The notes: generated from the sequence alone by a model not told the origin. Counted from the first letter of the stretch, positions 44,018 through 52,934 are shown. The stretch: 64,000 bases of DNA from Neptunicoccus cionae (GCF_014643735.1 NZ_BMKA01000003.1:310001-374000), one strand, 5' to 3'. Numbers and translations are program-made.

Positions 44018-45193
44018 CTACCCTGCCAAAGCCGCCAGCATATCGTCCAGAAGATCATCCCGATCCTCCAGCCCGATGGAGATCCGCACCAGACCGTCCG
44101 AAATCCCCAATCCGGCCCGCTGCTCATCGCTCAACCGCTGATGTGTCGTGGTCGCCGGATGGGTAACAATGCTCTTGGCATCCCCCAGATTATTGGAAAT
44201 CCGCACGATTTGCAGCGCATTCAGGAATTTAAACGCCGCATCCTTGCCCCCCGCCAGCTCCAGCGAGAGCATGGTTCCGCCCCGTGTCATTTGCTTCTTG
44301 GCAAGCGCCTGCTGCGGATGATCCTCTGAAAACGGGTGCAAAACTCTGGACAGACTTTTGTGCCCTTTCAGCTTGTCAGCCAGATAGGTCGCACTCGCCG
44401 CTTGCGCTTCACAACGTAGCGCAAGGGTTTCCAACCCTTTCACCATCACCCAAGCGTTAAACGGGCTCAGCGCCGCGCCTGTGTGCTTGAGATAGGTCTG
44501 CAACGGCCCGCGCACAAATTCCTTCGTCCCAAGCACGATGCCCCCAAGACAACGGCCCTGCCCGTCAATGTGCTTTGTGGCGGAATAAACCACCACATCC
44601 GCGCCCAACTCCAGCGAGCGTTGGAACACCGGTGTCGCAAACACATTGTCCACCACAACAACCGCACCCGCTGCATGGGCAATCTCGCTGACCCCCGCAA
44701 TATCAATCACTTCCAGCGTCGGATTGGAGATCGCCTCAAGAAAACAAACTTTGGTGTCAGGGCGCACCGCTTCGCGCCACGCATCCAGATCCGTGCCATC
44801 CACCAGCGTCACGTCCACACCGAACGTCGGCAGGATTTCATCAACAATAAACAGGCACGATCCGAACAAAGCCCGCGCCGCCACAACATGATCCCCGGCC
44901 TTGACCAGCGCCATCAGCGCCCCGTTCACAGCCGCCATACCGGACGCCGTGGCAAACGCATCCTCGGCCCCTTCAATCGCGGCCATCCGCTCTTCAAACA
45001 TGGCCACAGTGGGGTTGCCGTAACGGGCGTAGATGAACTCTTCTTCACCCGCCTCGATAAACCGCGCTTCAGCCTGTTCCGCACTGTCGTACAAAAAACC
45101 CTGCGTCATGAAAATCGCCTCGGAAAGCTCTCCGAATTGAGATCGTTTCGTGCCAGCGTGAACCGCTTTCGTGCTTGGTTTCCAGTTGTCCAT
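44018..45193 (-). CDS. metZ: O-succinylhomoserine sulfhydrylase
   Basis: 391 aa PLP enzyme of the Cys/Met metabolism family; joins sulfide to O-succinylhomoserine giving homocysteine. PLP lysine in VVYSATKHIDGQGRCLGG (Lys about 209), FIYARYGNPTVAMFE, ASGMAAVNGALMAL and VVVDNVFATPVFQRS. The succinyl-type (MetZ) rather than acetyl-type assignment rests on length and on the KAVHAGTKRSQFGELSEA start. AAGGA lies eight bases ahead of ATG 45193. Preceded by an attenuator-like leader. Confidence 0.93.
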   Translation of the reverse strand: MDNWKPSTKAVHAGTKRSQFGELSEAIFMTQGFLYDSAEQAEARFIEAGEEEFIYARYGNPTVAMFEERMAAIEGAEDAFATASGMAAVNGALMALVKAGDHVVAARALFGSCLFIVDEILPTFGVDVTLVDGTDLDAWREAVRPDTKVCFLEAISNPTLEVIDIAGVSEIAHAAGAVVVVDNVFATPVFQRSLELGADVVVYSATKHIDGQGRCLGGIVLGTKEFVRGPLQTYLKHTGAALSPFNAWVMVKGLETLALRCEAQAASATYLADKLKGHKSLSRVLHPFSEDHPQQALAKKQMTRGGTMLSLELAGGKDAAFKFLNALQIVRISNNLGDAKSIVTHPATTTHQRLSDEQRAGLGISDGLVRISIGLEDRDDLLDDMLAALAG

Positions 45194-45225
45194 CTCATCA
45201 TCCTTTTAACGGGCTGCATAAGGGG

Positions 45226-45276
45226 TCAGCCCAAGAAAAAACCCCAACCGTAACGACGATCGGGGTGCAAATTCAT
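45226..45276 (-). CDS. Candidate leader peptide of metZ
   Basis: 16 codons, MNLHPDRRYGWGFFLG then TGA. AAAAGG stands about nine bases ahead of its ATG. The ORF runs straight through the downstream terminator hairpin and ends inside a second, mutually exclusive pairing region, the arrangement used in translation-controlled attenuation. There are no Met or Cys codons apart from the start, so if it is real it is more likely an arrest peptide or a sensor of another residue (two adjacent Arg codons). Not recognised from any family; inference. Confidence 0.45.
   Translation of the reverse strand: MNLHPDRRYGWGFFLG
45235..45266 (-). terminator. Intrinsic terminator inside the metZ leader
   Basis: ACCCCGATCG (45266-45257) pairs with CGGTTGGGGT (45250-45241) through a 6-base loop; ten pairs including two G-U, directly followed by UUUUUU (45240-45235 region). 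It lies 48 bases ahead of the metZ start. A competing pairing of GGGGT (45245-45241) with ACCCC (45226-45222) would break it, and GGGCT (45232-45228) can pair with AGCCC (45215-45211). Confidence 0.7.
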
Positions 45277-45298
45277 AGACCACGACCTTTTAGTGGAA

Positions 45299-45328
45299 AG
45301 ATTAACGTGGCCCACAATCCGGTTACAA
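45299..45328 (-). promoter_or_regulatory. Probable metZ promoter
   Basis: TTGTAA (45323-45328) and TAATCT (45299-45304) on the minus strand with an 18-base spacer. It predicts a transcript starting near 45292, a leader of about 100 bases containing the leader peptide and terminator. The gap 45329-45528 up to the glutathione transferase gene shows nothing else I can name. Confidence 0.45.
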
Positions 45329-45528
45329 ATCGCCACGCAAATTCCTTACGCCAGCGGGAAATGCCGGTCAATGGCACAAAAGCCTAAAAACAACGCAAAT
45401 AAGCTGCCCCACGAAGTTGTGAGCCCGTATCTGACACTCGCATTTGACCGACGCGTCGAGAATTCACTTGATTGCTCTCTTGCACGATCCCCCGCTCCAT
45501 ACCACTCTGCCCCCAAAGGAGAAACCAC

Positions 45529-46224
45529 ATGCAAAACCCGATTGACCTCTATTACTGGCCCACCCCGAATGGATGGAAAATCTCCATCGCACTGGAAGAA
45601 TTCGGCCTGCCCTATAACACCCATCTTATCAACATCGGTAAAGGCGACCAATTCGCGCCCGACTTCCTGAAGATCGCGCCGAACAACCGAATGCCCGCGA
45701 TTACCGACCCTGAAGGGCCGGACGGCGCGCCAATCTCAATTTTTGAAAGCGGCGCGATCCTGCAATATCTGGCACGCAAAACCGGTAAATTCTGCGGCGA
45801 GACCGAACGCCAGCGGATTGAGGTGGACCAGTGGCTGATGTGGCAAATGGGCGGCGTCGGACCAATGGCCGGACAATGCCACCACTTTATCAAATACGCC
45901 CCCCACATGGACCCACCGCAGGACCTTCCCTACGCCAAAGACCGCTACCGCGCCGAAACTGCGCGTCTTTACGGGGTTCTCGACCGCCGCCTTGAAGGGC
46001 GCGATTTTGTCTGTGACAGTTTTTCGATTGCCGACATGGCAATCTGGCCTTGGGCGAGTCTTTGGGAAGGTCAGGAACAAACGCTTGAGGATAAACCAAA
46101 CCTCGCCGCTTGGCTGACGCGCTGTGCCGACCGCGAAGGCGTGCAAAAGGGCCGTGCCCATCACGCCGAATTGCGCTCTGACAACCGTGGCAAGGACGCC
46201 CAAAACAACCTATTCAAACGTTAG
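45529..46224 (+). CDS. Glutathione S-transferase, YfcG/YghU-like
   Basis: 231 aa. N-terminal thioredoxin-like domain with YYWPTPNGWKISIALEE, the TPN-x-x-K pattern of the nu-class (YfcG, disulphide-bond reductase) group; glutathione-binding NNRMPAITDPEG and FESGAILQYLA; helical C-terminal domain with SIADMAIWPWAS. Start ATG 45529 with AAGGAGAA ahead. Nu-class members act on glutathione disulphides with little transferase activity. Confidence 0.9.
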   Translation: MQNPIDLYYWPTPNGWKISIALEEFGLPYNTHLINIGKGDQFAPDFLKIAPNNRMPAITDPEGPDGAPISIFESGAILQYLARKTGKFCGETERQRIEVDQWLMWQMGGVGPMAGQCHHFIKYAPHMDPPQDLPYAKDRYRAETARLYGVLDRRLEGRDFVCDSFSIADMAIWPWASLWEGQEQTLEDKPNLAAWLTRCADREGVQKGRAHHAELRSDNRGKDAQNNLFKR

Positions 46225-46230
46225 AATGGC

Positions 46231-46264
46231 AAAAGCCAACCGGATTTTCAGCCGGTTGGCTTTT
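46231..46264. terminator. Bidirectional terminator between GST and esterase genes
   Basis: AAAAGCCAACCGG / CCGGTTGGCTTTT, 13-bp perfect stem with an 8-base loop, six bases after the GST stop and 24 before the convergent esterase stop. Confidence 0.9.
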
Positions 46265-46287
46265 CCAATTTCCAGGTTCTGACCGGA

Positions 46288-46944
46288 TCAGCCCTTCAGC
46301 TTTTCCATCATAAACTGCAACGCCAGACCCAACCCATCCGGCGCAATACCATGGGCTGTGCCTTTGGAAACATGGGTGTAAACTTCAAAATCTGCCCCGC
46401 TCAGCACCTCTGCCGCTTCCGGCATAGAGCTTGGCGGCACCACATCATCCATATCGCCGTGGATCAACAGGACCGGCGGCTTGTTCACCACGTCGCCAAT
46501 AGCTTCGGGCGCCAGCAAACGGCCAGAAAAGCCGACAATACCTGCCAGCTTGTCCGCCAGCCGTGGCCCGACATGCAGGCTCATCATCGTCCCTTGGGAA
46601 AAACCAACAAGAACCGTCTGCGCCGCTGTCACGCCCTCGGCTTTCATCGTCTCCGCCAGCCAGTCCCCCAGCAGCGCAACCGCTTCTTCCATACCAGCCC
46701 GCGCCGCTTCCTCGGTAGAGCCATCCATGCGCGGGATCGGAAACCATTCAAACCCCATCGGGTTCATCTTGCAGCGGTTCGGCGCATCGGGTGCATAAAA
46801 CACCGTGTCAGGCATATGCTCTGCCAGTGGATCTGCCAATGAAATCAAATCATTGCCGTCAGCTCCGTAACCATGCACAAAGATCACCAATGATTTTGTG
46901 TTGCCAGATTTCGGGGCTCGTTTGTGACTTTCCAACAGCGCCAT
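46288..46944 (-). CDS. Carboxylesterase/phospholipase, YpfH-like alpha/beta hydrolase
   Basis: 218 aa. Serine hydrolase of the phospholipase/carboxylesterase group: nucleophile in VLVGFSQGTMMSLH (Ser about 118), Asp in LLIHGDMDDVVPP (about 168), His in GTAHGIAPDG (about 200), oxyanion HGYGADGND near residue 25. Start ATG 46944 shares bases with the glycosylase stop (TAATG). Cytosolic; substrate unknown. Confidence 0.9.
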   Translation of the reverse strand: MALLESHKRAPKSGNTKSLVIFVHGYGADGNDLISLADPLAEHMPDTVFYAPDAPNRCKMNPMGFEWFPIPRMDGSTEEAARAGMEEAVALLGDWLAETMKAEGVTAAQTVLVGFSQGTMMSLHVGPRLADKLAGIVGFSGRLLAPEAIGDVVNKPPVLLIHGDMDDVVPPSSMPEAAEVLSGADFEVYTHVSKGTAHGIAPDGLGLALQFMMEKLKG

Positions 46945-47576
46945 TATCGTATTCCTTCTCTCTTCTTCACCACGCGGTAATACGCCCACAACAGCCGCGC
47001 CGCAACCGCCCGCCACGGCGACCAATCCGCAGCCAGTTCCGCCATCGCCTTTTCCTTAGGGCGTGCCTCAAATCCGAACAGCACTTTCGCCGCCTCCTGC
47101 AAAGCAAGATCACCGCTTGGAAACACATCCGCCCGACCGAGCGACGACAGCGCATAGACCTCGGCCGTCCAGCGCCCAATGCCTGTCACACTGCACAAAG
47201 CAGCAATAACTTCCACATCAGGAACGCCGCGTAAAGAATTGTAATCCAATTCACTTTCCGCCAAAGCGCGCGTGTATCTCAGCTTGGGACGGGACAAACC
47301 GCAGGCCAGAATATCCGCATCACTCGCCAGCAAAACCTTATCACGCCGGTGCAACCCAGCCGCCTCAAGCCGTGCCCAGATCGCACTGGCCGAAGCAGTA
47401 GAAACCTGCTGTCCGATAATGGCACTCAGCAACGCCTCAAACCCGTCCGCGTTCCGGCGCAAAGGCAGCGGTCCTGTCTGCGCCAAAGCTTCCCGAAATC
47501 GCTCGTCTTTTGCCGCCAGCCAAGCAGCCCCCTCCGCCACATCGCCGTCAGTCTCAATAATCCGCCCGACGCTCAC
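46944..47576 (-). CDS. DNA-3-methyladenine glycosylase II-like (AlkA/HhH-GPD)
   Basis: 210 aa. HhH-GPD base-excision glycosylase: SAIIGQQVSTASASAIWARL at the start of the domain, helix-hairpin-helix CSVTGIGRWTAEVYALSSLG and the catalytic Asp in VFPSGDLALQEA (about 160). Shorter than E. coli AlkA because the N-terminal domain is missing, as in MAG-type bacterial enzymes. The GTG start at 47576 overlaps the cobK stop (GTGA). Confidence 0.9.
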   Translation of the reverse strand: MSVGRIIETDGDVAEGAAWLAAKDERFREALAQTGPLPLRRNADGFEALLSAIIGQQVSTASASAIWARLEAAGLHRRDKVLLASDADILACGLSRPKLRYTRALAESELDYNSLRGVPDVEVIAALCSVTGIGRWTAEVYALSSLGRADVFPSGDLALQEAAKVLFGFEARPKEKAMAELAADWSPWRAVAARLLWAYYRVVKKREGIR

Positions 47577-48304
47577 CCTTGCACCGCCAGCCACTCCAGA
47601 CAGTCCGCAACACTGCGCACAACAGCCGCATCCGGCAGCGCGGGGCGGCGCTGCATCACAACCGGCAAACCTAACTGCCGCGCCGCATCCAGCTTGCTGC
47701 GGGACCGCGCACCCCCAGCATTTTTGACCACCAGCCAGTCCACCGCTTCCTGCGTGAAAAACGCCACTTCCTCTGCAATGGAAAACGGCGGACGCCCGAC
47801 AACAAATTGTCCGCCTGCAAAGGGAAACGCCCGCTGCGGTGGATCAATCACACGGCACAGCAAGCGCCGCCCCGTCATATTTGAAAACTGCGTTAATGTT
47901 TGACGCCCCGTTCCCAGAAACACAGTGCGCCCGGCTGGAATAATCCTAGCCACTTCCTCAAAGTCATCAATAAACTGCCAGTCATCTCCTGCCTGCGGCG
48001 ACCAGCCTTCCCGTTGAAGGATCACATGGCGCACACCAACCCGCGCCGCAGCTTCAGCCGCCTGCCGTGTCATCTGCGCCGCGAAAGGATGGGTGGCATC
48101 AACCAACGTATCAATCTGCTCGGCTCGCAGATAGGCCGCCAGCCCGTCAACACCGCCAAAACCACCGACCCGTGTCGGACAGCCCAAATCCACAGGTTCC
48201 CGCGTCACCCCCGCCAGCGAAGCCGTCACCTGAACCCCATCAGGCAAAGCCCCGATCAACTCCCGCGCTTGCGAGGTTCCGGCCAGCACAAGCACCCGCT
48301 TCAC
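47573..48304 (-). CDS. cobK: Precorrin-6A reductase
   Basis: 243 aa. NADPH-dependent reduction of the macrocycle in cobalamin synthesis. Family pattern: VLVLAGTSQARELIGAL, VDATHPFAAQMTRQA, VFLGTGRQTLTQF and a C-terminal VKNAGGARSRSKLDAA. Start overlaps the cbiD stop (ATGA), so cbiD-cobK-glycosylase-esterase form one leftward unit. Confidence 0.93.
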   Translation of the reverse strand: MKRVLVLAGTSQARELIGALPDGVQVTASLAGVTREPVDLGCPTRVGGFGGVDGLAAYLRAEQIDTLVDATHPFAAQMTRQAAEAAARVGVRHVILQREGWSPQAGDDWQFIDDFEEVARIIPAGRTVFLGTGRQTLTQFSNMTGRRLLCRVIDPPQRAFPFAGGQFVVGRPPFSIAEEVAFFTQEAVDWLVVKNAGGARSRSKLDAARQLGLPVVMQRRPALPDAAVVRSVADCLEWLAVQG

Positions 48305-49356
48305 GCAGCACGCCCCAGTATCGCACCGGCACGATCAATCACCACCACATCAATCGCCACATCCGCCCCGCGCAACTGCGCCACCGCCTCCAACCGCGCC
48401 AAGCGCGCAATTTCAGCGGCCAAATCAGGTCCCGCAATCGACACCGCCTCCAAAGCCGTATTTGCACCCGAAACATCCGGCAGCCCCAGGCGCTGCGCCA
48501 CAGCATTCAACGCCGCAAAGTCCACCTGCGATCGGGAGGAATGCAAATCCACCGCCCCCTGCGCCAGCTTGGTAATCTTGCCAATCCCGCCGCCGATGGT
48601 CATGCGCGGCACCGGGTTTTTCGCCAGATATTTCAACAACCCGCCGCTAAAATCCCCCATGTCGAGCATGGCATGATCCGGCAAGCCATAAATCCCCTGC
48701 ACCACCTTTTCAGATGTTGCCCCTGTACAGCCCGCCACATGCTCCTGCCCGCCGGCACGGGCCACATCCACGCCACGGTGAATAGACGCAATCCACGCCG
48801 AACAGGAAAACGGCCGCACAACGCCAGTCGTCCCCAAAATCGACAAACCGCCTTTTATCCCGAGCCTCGGATTCCACGTCTTCAACGCAATCTCCGCACC
48901 ATCCGGAATGGACACCTCAATCACCACATCAGCACCCCGCCCGAACTCTGCCGCCAGCGCCTCGACCTCGGCGCACATCATCTGGCGCGGCACCGGATTG
49001 ATCGCTGGCTCTCCGACGCCAATCGGCAACCCCGCTTTGGTGACAATGCCAACCCCTTCGCCCGCTTTAAAGACGATACCGCCATCCGATGCAGACACCC
49101 GCGCAATTACCAATGCGCCGTGGGTCACATCCGGATCATCCCCCGCATCCTTGGTGATGCCAACTTCCGCCCAACCGTCCCCAAGCTCCCGATGCGCCAA
49201 AGGAAACACCGGCGTCTCGCCGCGTGGCAGGGTGATCCCGACTTCATTGGGAAACCCGTCCCCCCACAGCGCCAGCAACGCCGCTTTCACAGCGGCGGTC
49301 GCACAAGCACCAGTGGTCCAACCACGGCGCAATTCGGATGCGGGTTTACGAGCCAT
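48301..49356 (-). CDS. cbiD: Cobalt-precorrin-5B C1-methyltransferase CbiD
   Basis: 351 aa. Hallmarks: ELRRGWTTGACATAAVKAAL, GDDPDVTHGAL, VGEPAINPVPRQMM and SILGTTGVVRPFS-type sequence ILGTTGVVRPFSCSAW. CbiD belongs to the anaerobic (early-cobalt) series; here it sits next to cobK, an enzyme shared by both. Some Rhodobacterales lack the aerobic CobF and this gene may fill that C1-methylation step; inference. Confidence 0.93.
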   Translation of the reverse strand: MARKPASELRRGWTTGACATAAVKAALLALWGDGFPNEVGITLPRGETPVFPLAHRELGDGWAEVGITKDAGDDPDVTHGALVIARVSASDGGIVFKAGEGVGIVTKAGLPIGVGEPAINPVPRQMMCAEVEALAAEFGRGADVVIEVSIPDGAEIALKTWNPRLGIKGGLSILGTTGVVRPFSCSAWIASIHRGVDVARAGGQEHVAGCTGATSEKVVQGIYGLPDHAMLDMGDFSGGLLKYLAKNPVPRMTIGGGIGKITKLAQGAVDLHSSRSQVDFAALNAVAQRLGLPDVSGANTALEAVSIAGPDLAAEIARLARLEAVAQLRGADVAIDVVVIDRAGAILGRAA

Positions 49357-49427
49357 ATCATACAGGTAAAACCCGCCCCGCGCTTTTGCAATTGATTAAA
49401 CGCGCGCAACCCGCCCCCGCGCGACCG

Positions 49428-49449
49428 CTTCAATGTTCCTCAAATACTC
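49428..49449. repeat. 22-bp intergenic repeat, copy 1
   Basis: CTTCAATGTTCC-TC-AAATACTC in the 180-base divergent gap between cbiD and cobA; 20 of 22 bases match a copy at 52935-52956. The same gap holds no B12-box or other cobalamin riboswitch feature that I can see. Confidence 0.6.
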
Positions 49450-49536
49450 ACCCGCCTCCCGCAGGTTTCGCATTTTCCCGCATTTCAGTCGCAACCCGCC
49501 TTGCGAGACAACACCCTTCGGGTCCATAACCCAACC

Positions 49537-50388
49537 ATGACATCGAATCCTCTCCCCAAGGGCGACTGGCCCGAATTGGAACCCGGTTGGGTCTGGCTCT
49601 GCGGCGCAGGACCGGGCGATCCGGGCCTGCTCACACTTCACGCATTGAACGCGCTGCAACAGGCAGATGTCATCGTCTATGACGCGCTGGTGGATCAGCG
49701 TATCCTCGACTGGGCCAAATCGGCCGCCATACTGGAATATGCGGGCAAACGGGGCGGCAAACCTTCGGCCAAACAACGGGATATTTCCCTGCGCTTGGTG
49801 GAACTCGCCCAATCCGGCCAACGGGTACTGCGTCTAAAAGGCGGCGATCCCTTTGTCTTCGGTCGCGGCGGCGAAGAGGGCCAAACACTCGTCCAGCACG
49901 GCATCCCGATCCGCATTATTCCGGGCATTTCCGCTGGTATCGGCGGTCTTGCCTATGCCGGTATCCCCGTCACCCACCGCGACGTGAACCAGTCCGTTAC
50001 CTTTGTGACCGGGCACGATCAGTCCGGCGAGACACCTTCATCCCTGAACTGGCGGGCGATTTCCCAAGGCTCGCAGGTTCTGGTGATCTACATGGGCATG
50101 AAACACATCGCGCCGATCGCCGCCGAACTGCTGGCCGCGGGTCGCCCTGCGTCCGAACCCTGTGCTGTGGTGACAAATGCCACCACACCGGAACAACAGG
50201 TGCTCGAAACCACCCTTGGCACACTGACCGATGATCTCGCTGCCTCCGGCCTGACACCGCCTGCAATCATATGCGTGGGCCGCTCTGTCTTGATGCGCCA
50301 GACGCTCGACTGGATGGCTATGGCCAAGGGCGAATCCCCTCGCAATACCGACCCCCTAGGCAGAGGCCGCCCCGCAGAGGCCTCCTGA
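49537..50388 (+). CDS. cobA: Uroporphyrinogen-III C-methyltransferase
   Basis: 283 aa. Two-fold SAM-dependent methylation making precorrin-2. Motifs: VWLCGAGPGDPGLLTLHAL, VVYDALV-like VIVYDALVDQRIL, RLKGGDPFVFGRGGEE and IPGISAGIGGLAYAGIPVTH. No CysG reductase domain fused. Start ATG 49537 (MTSNPLPKGDWPELEPG). Overlaps cobB by one base (TGATG). Confidence 0.95.
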   Translation: MTSNPLPKGDWPELEPGWVWLCGAGPGDPGLLTLHALNALQQADVIVYDALVDQRILDWAKSAAILEYAGKRGGKPSAKQRDISLRLVELAQSGQRVLRLKGGDPFVFGRGGEEGQTLVQHGIPIRIIPGISAGIGGLAYAGIPVTHRDVNQSVTFVTGHDQSGETPSSLNWRAISQGSQVLVIYMGMKHIAPIAAELLAAGRPASEPCAVVTNATTPEQQVLETTLGTLTDDLAASGLTPPAIICVGRSVLMRQTLDWMAMAKGESPRNTDPLGRGRPAEAS

Positions 50389-51653
50389 TGCGCGGTCTCA
50401 TCCTGTCCGCACCGGGTTCGGCCAGCGGCAAAACCACCCTCACACTCGGCATCTTGCGGGCGTTGAAACTTCGTGGCATCGCAGTCCGCTCTGCCAAATC
50501 TGGCCCCGATTACATCGACCCGCGCTTTCACGCCGCCGCCAGCGGCACCGAATGCCTGAACCTTGATGCTTGGGCCATGACACCGGACCGCATCCGCAGC
50601 CTTGCAAGCGGCCCCGACCCCCTGTTGATCGAAGGCGCAATGGGCCTGTTTGATGGCGCCCCGCCGGACGGTAAAGGCGCCACTGCCGATCTTGCCCGCA
50701 TCCTGAACCTGCCTGTTGTCCTGATCCTTGATGTCTCCCATCAGGCCCAATCTGTCGCTGCCGTTGCCAAAGGCTTCGCCACGCTAGATCCAAACGTCAA
50801 AATCGCAGGCATCATCCTTAACAAAGTCGGCTCGCCCCGCCATGAACGCATGGTCCGCCTCGCCCTCGCGCCACTGAACATTCCGGTGCTCGGCGCAGTC
50901 CACCGCCAGACAGGGCTGCAAACGCCGTCCCGTCACCTCGGGCTGGTTCAGGCCGTTGAACACCCCGACCTTGAGGCGTTTCTGGATCAAGCGGCCCATA
51001 TAGCGTCTGACGCGATCGACCTTGACGCCCTTTTACAGCTGACCGCCCCCCTTGCCGTCCCTTCCACTACCGCACAAGCCCTTCCCCCACCAGCACAACG
51101 CCTCACCATAGCCGCCGATGCGGCCTTTGCTTTCGCATATCCACACCTATTGCAAGACTGGCGCAAACAGGGCGCGGAACTCGCCTTTTTCTCCCCTCTT
51201 GCCGATGAAGCCCCGCCACCAGCCGATCTGGTTTTCCTGCCGGGCGGCTACCCCGAGCTGCACGCCGGAAAGCTCTCAGCGAATGCACAGTTTATTAACG
51301 GCCTGCGCGCAGCACCGGCTGTTTATGGCGAATGCGGCGGCTACATGATGCTTGGTGACGGCCTGGTTGACGCTTCGGGCAACCGCCACCAAATGGCTGG
51401 ATTGTTGCGACTGGAAACCAGCTTTGCCAGCCGCAAACTGCACCTTGGCTACCGCAACCTCACACCCCACGGTGGCCCTTGGGCATCCCCGCTCAGGGCC
51501 CACGAATTTCACTATGCAACAACCCTCAGCGCAACGGGCGACCCCCTGTTCGACGCAACAGATGCGGAAAGCACAGCGCTATCCCCGATGGGGCTGCGCG
51601 CCGGATCCGTTACAGGTTCCTTTGCCCATATCATCGACCGCGCCGCCAGCTAA
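50388..51653 (+). CDS. cobB: Cobyrinate a,c-diamide synthase
   Basis: 421 aa. N-terminal dethiobiotin-synthetase-like ATPase (SAPGSASGKTTLTLGILRAL, SGPDYIDPRFH) and C-terminal glutamine amidotransferase with the nucleophile in AVYGECGGYMMLG (Cys about 320) and His in ASRKLHLGYRN/HEFHYA. Amidates hydrogenobyrinate side chains a and c. Translation likely coupled to cobA. Confidence 0.95.
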   Translation: MRGLILSAPGSASGKTTLTLGILRALKLRGIAVRSAKSGPDYIDPRFHAAASGTECLNLDAWAMTPDRIRSLASGPDPLLIEGAMGLFDGAPPDGKGATADLARILNLPVVLILDVSHQAQSVAAVAKGFATLDPNVKIAGIILNKVGSPRHERMVRLALAPLNIPVLGAVHRQTGLQTPSRHLGLVQAVEHPDLEAFLDQAAHIASDAIDLDALLQLTAPLAVPSTTAQALPPPAQRLTIAADAAFAFAYPHLLQDWRKQGAELAFFSPLADEAPPPADLVFLPGGYPELHAGKLSANAQFINGLRAAPAVYGECGGYMMLGDGLVDASGNRHQMAGLLRLETSFASRKLHLGYRNLTPHGGPWASPLRAHEFHYATTLSATGDPLFDATDAESTALSPMGLRAGSVTGSFAHIIDRAAS

Positions 51654-51719
51654 GGCAAACTACACCACAGGTTAACTATCCGCTTGGCTTCCCCTGAAAA
51701 CCAAGCTACCGATCTGCCC

Positions 51720-52928
51720 ATGACAGATTCCATGACATCATATGCCAAACGCAACGTATTGATCCTGATCATTGCACAGGCCGTTCTTGGCGCGCAAATG
51801 CCGCTCCTGTTTACGTTTTCCGGGCTGGCGGGGCAGAAACTCGCCTCCAACATCTGCTTTGCAACCTTGCCGATCTCGATGATTGTCTTCGGCTCGATGA
51901 CCACGGCACCATGGCTGTCCCAATTCATGCAGCGCTTCGGGCGCACGGCAGGTTTCCTGCTGGGTGCAACAGGCGGCGCGGCGGGCGCATTGGTCTGCGC
52001 CTATGCGATCTACATCAGTTCGTTTGGCTGGCTCCTTGCAGGGTCCTACCTGACTGGCATTTATATGTCTGCCCACGGGTTCTACCGCTTTGCCGCAACC
52101 GATCTGGCATCTGACGATTACCGTCCCAAAGCGATCTCTTACGTCATGGCCGCAGGGTTGCTGTCAGCCGTGATCGGCCCGCAACTGGGTGCTGCCAGTT
52201 TTCAGGCGATGGCCATTCCCTTCCTCGGCGTCTACGCCGCAGCCTTCGCGCTTAACTGCATCGGCTTTCTGATCTTCCCCTTCCTCAAATCCTCAGCCGT
52301 GCCGGTGGACAAAGACAAACCCTATACAGGGCGCACCCGCACGGAACTGCTGAAAAACCCGCGGATCGCCACGGCCATCATCTGCGCTATGGTTTCTTAT
52401 GCCCTGATGAACCTTGTGATGACCTCCACCCCCCTTGCCGTGGTAGGCTGCGGTTTTACCGAAGGCGACGCGGGCAACATCGTCACCGCCCATGTCTTTG
52501 CCATGTTCGCCCCAAGCTTCTTTACCGGCCACCTGATCGCACGTTTTGGCGTGGAAAAGATCATGGGCACCGGACTGTTCATCCTGATGTGCGCCGGTTT
52601 GGTGGCATTGGCAGGTGTGCAGCTCAGCAACTTCTTCATCGCCCTCGCCCTGCTTGGCATCGGCTGGAACTTCGGCTTTATCGGCGCCACCGCCATGCTC
52701 GCCACCTCTCACACCCCTGAAGAACGGGGCAAGGCGCAGGGCATGAACGACTTTCTGGTGTTTGGTCTGGTTACAGTGGCCTCACTCGCCTCGGGCGGTC
52801 TGATGAACTGCTCGGGCGGCAGCGTCATTCAGGGGTGGAACGCCGTTAATCTGGCGATGATCCCCTTCCTGATGCTGGCCTTCGGCGCACTCGTCTGGCT
52901 CGCCATGAACCGGCGCAAAGCAGCCTAA
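51720..52928 (+). CDS. MFS transporter (YbfB/UMF-type), substrate unknown
   Basis: 402 aa, twelve hydrophobic segments. Begins in helix 1 with NVLILIIAQAVLGAQMPLLF; further MFS traits are the loop FMQRFGRTAGFLLGA between helices 2 and 3 and HLIARFGVEKIMGTGLF in the second half. Related to riboflavin/unknown exporters with the GIGWNFGFIGATAML segment typical of this subgroup. Start ATG 51720 or 51732; no clear ribosome site. 66 bases after cobB, so possibly in the same transcript. Confidence 0.8.
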   Translation: MTDSMTSYAKRNVLILIIAQAVLGAQMPLLFTFSGLAGQKLASNICFATLPISMIVFGSMTTAPWLSQFMQRFGRTAGFLLGATGGAAGALVCAYAIYISSFGWLLAGSYLTGIYMSAHGFYRFAATDLASDDYRPKAISYVMAAGLLSAVIGPQLGAASFQAMAIPFLGVYAAAFALNCIGFLIFPFLKSSAVPVDKDKPYTGRTRTELLKNPRIATAIICAMVSYALMNLVMTSTPLAVVGCGFTEGDAGNIVTAHVFAMFAPSFFTGHLIARFGVEKIMGTGLFILMCAGLVALAGVQLSNFFIALALLGIGWNFGFIGATAMLATSHTPEERGKAQGMNDFLVFGLVTVASLASGGLMNCSGGSVIQGWNAVNLAMIPFLMLAFGALVWLAMNRRKAA

Positions 52929-52934
52929 AACAGG

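Noticed and set aside
45194-45300. Firm call of SAM-II riboswitch for metZ
   Set aside because: Only fragments resemble the consensus; the 3' pseudoknot strand is missing and the loop between the two halves is far too long. Kept as an alternative in the metZ leader finding.
49357-49536. Cobalamin riboswitch in the cbiD/cobA divergent region
   Set aside because: I could not find a B12 box or the matching helices; the region only carries the 22-bp repeat.
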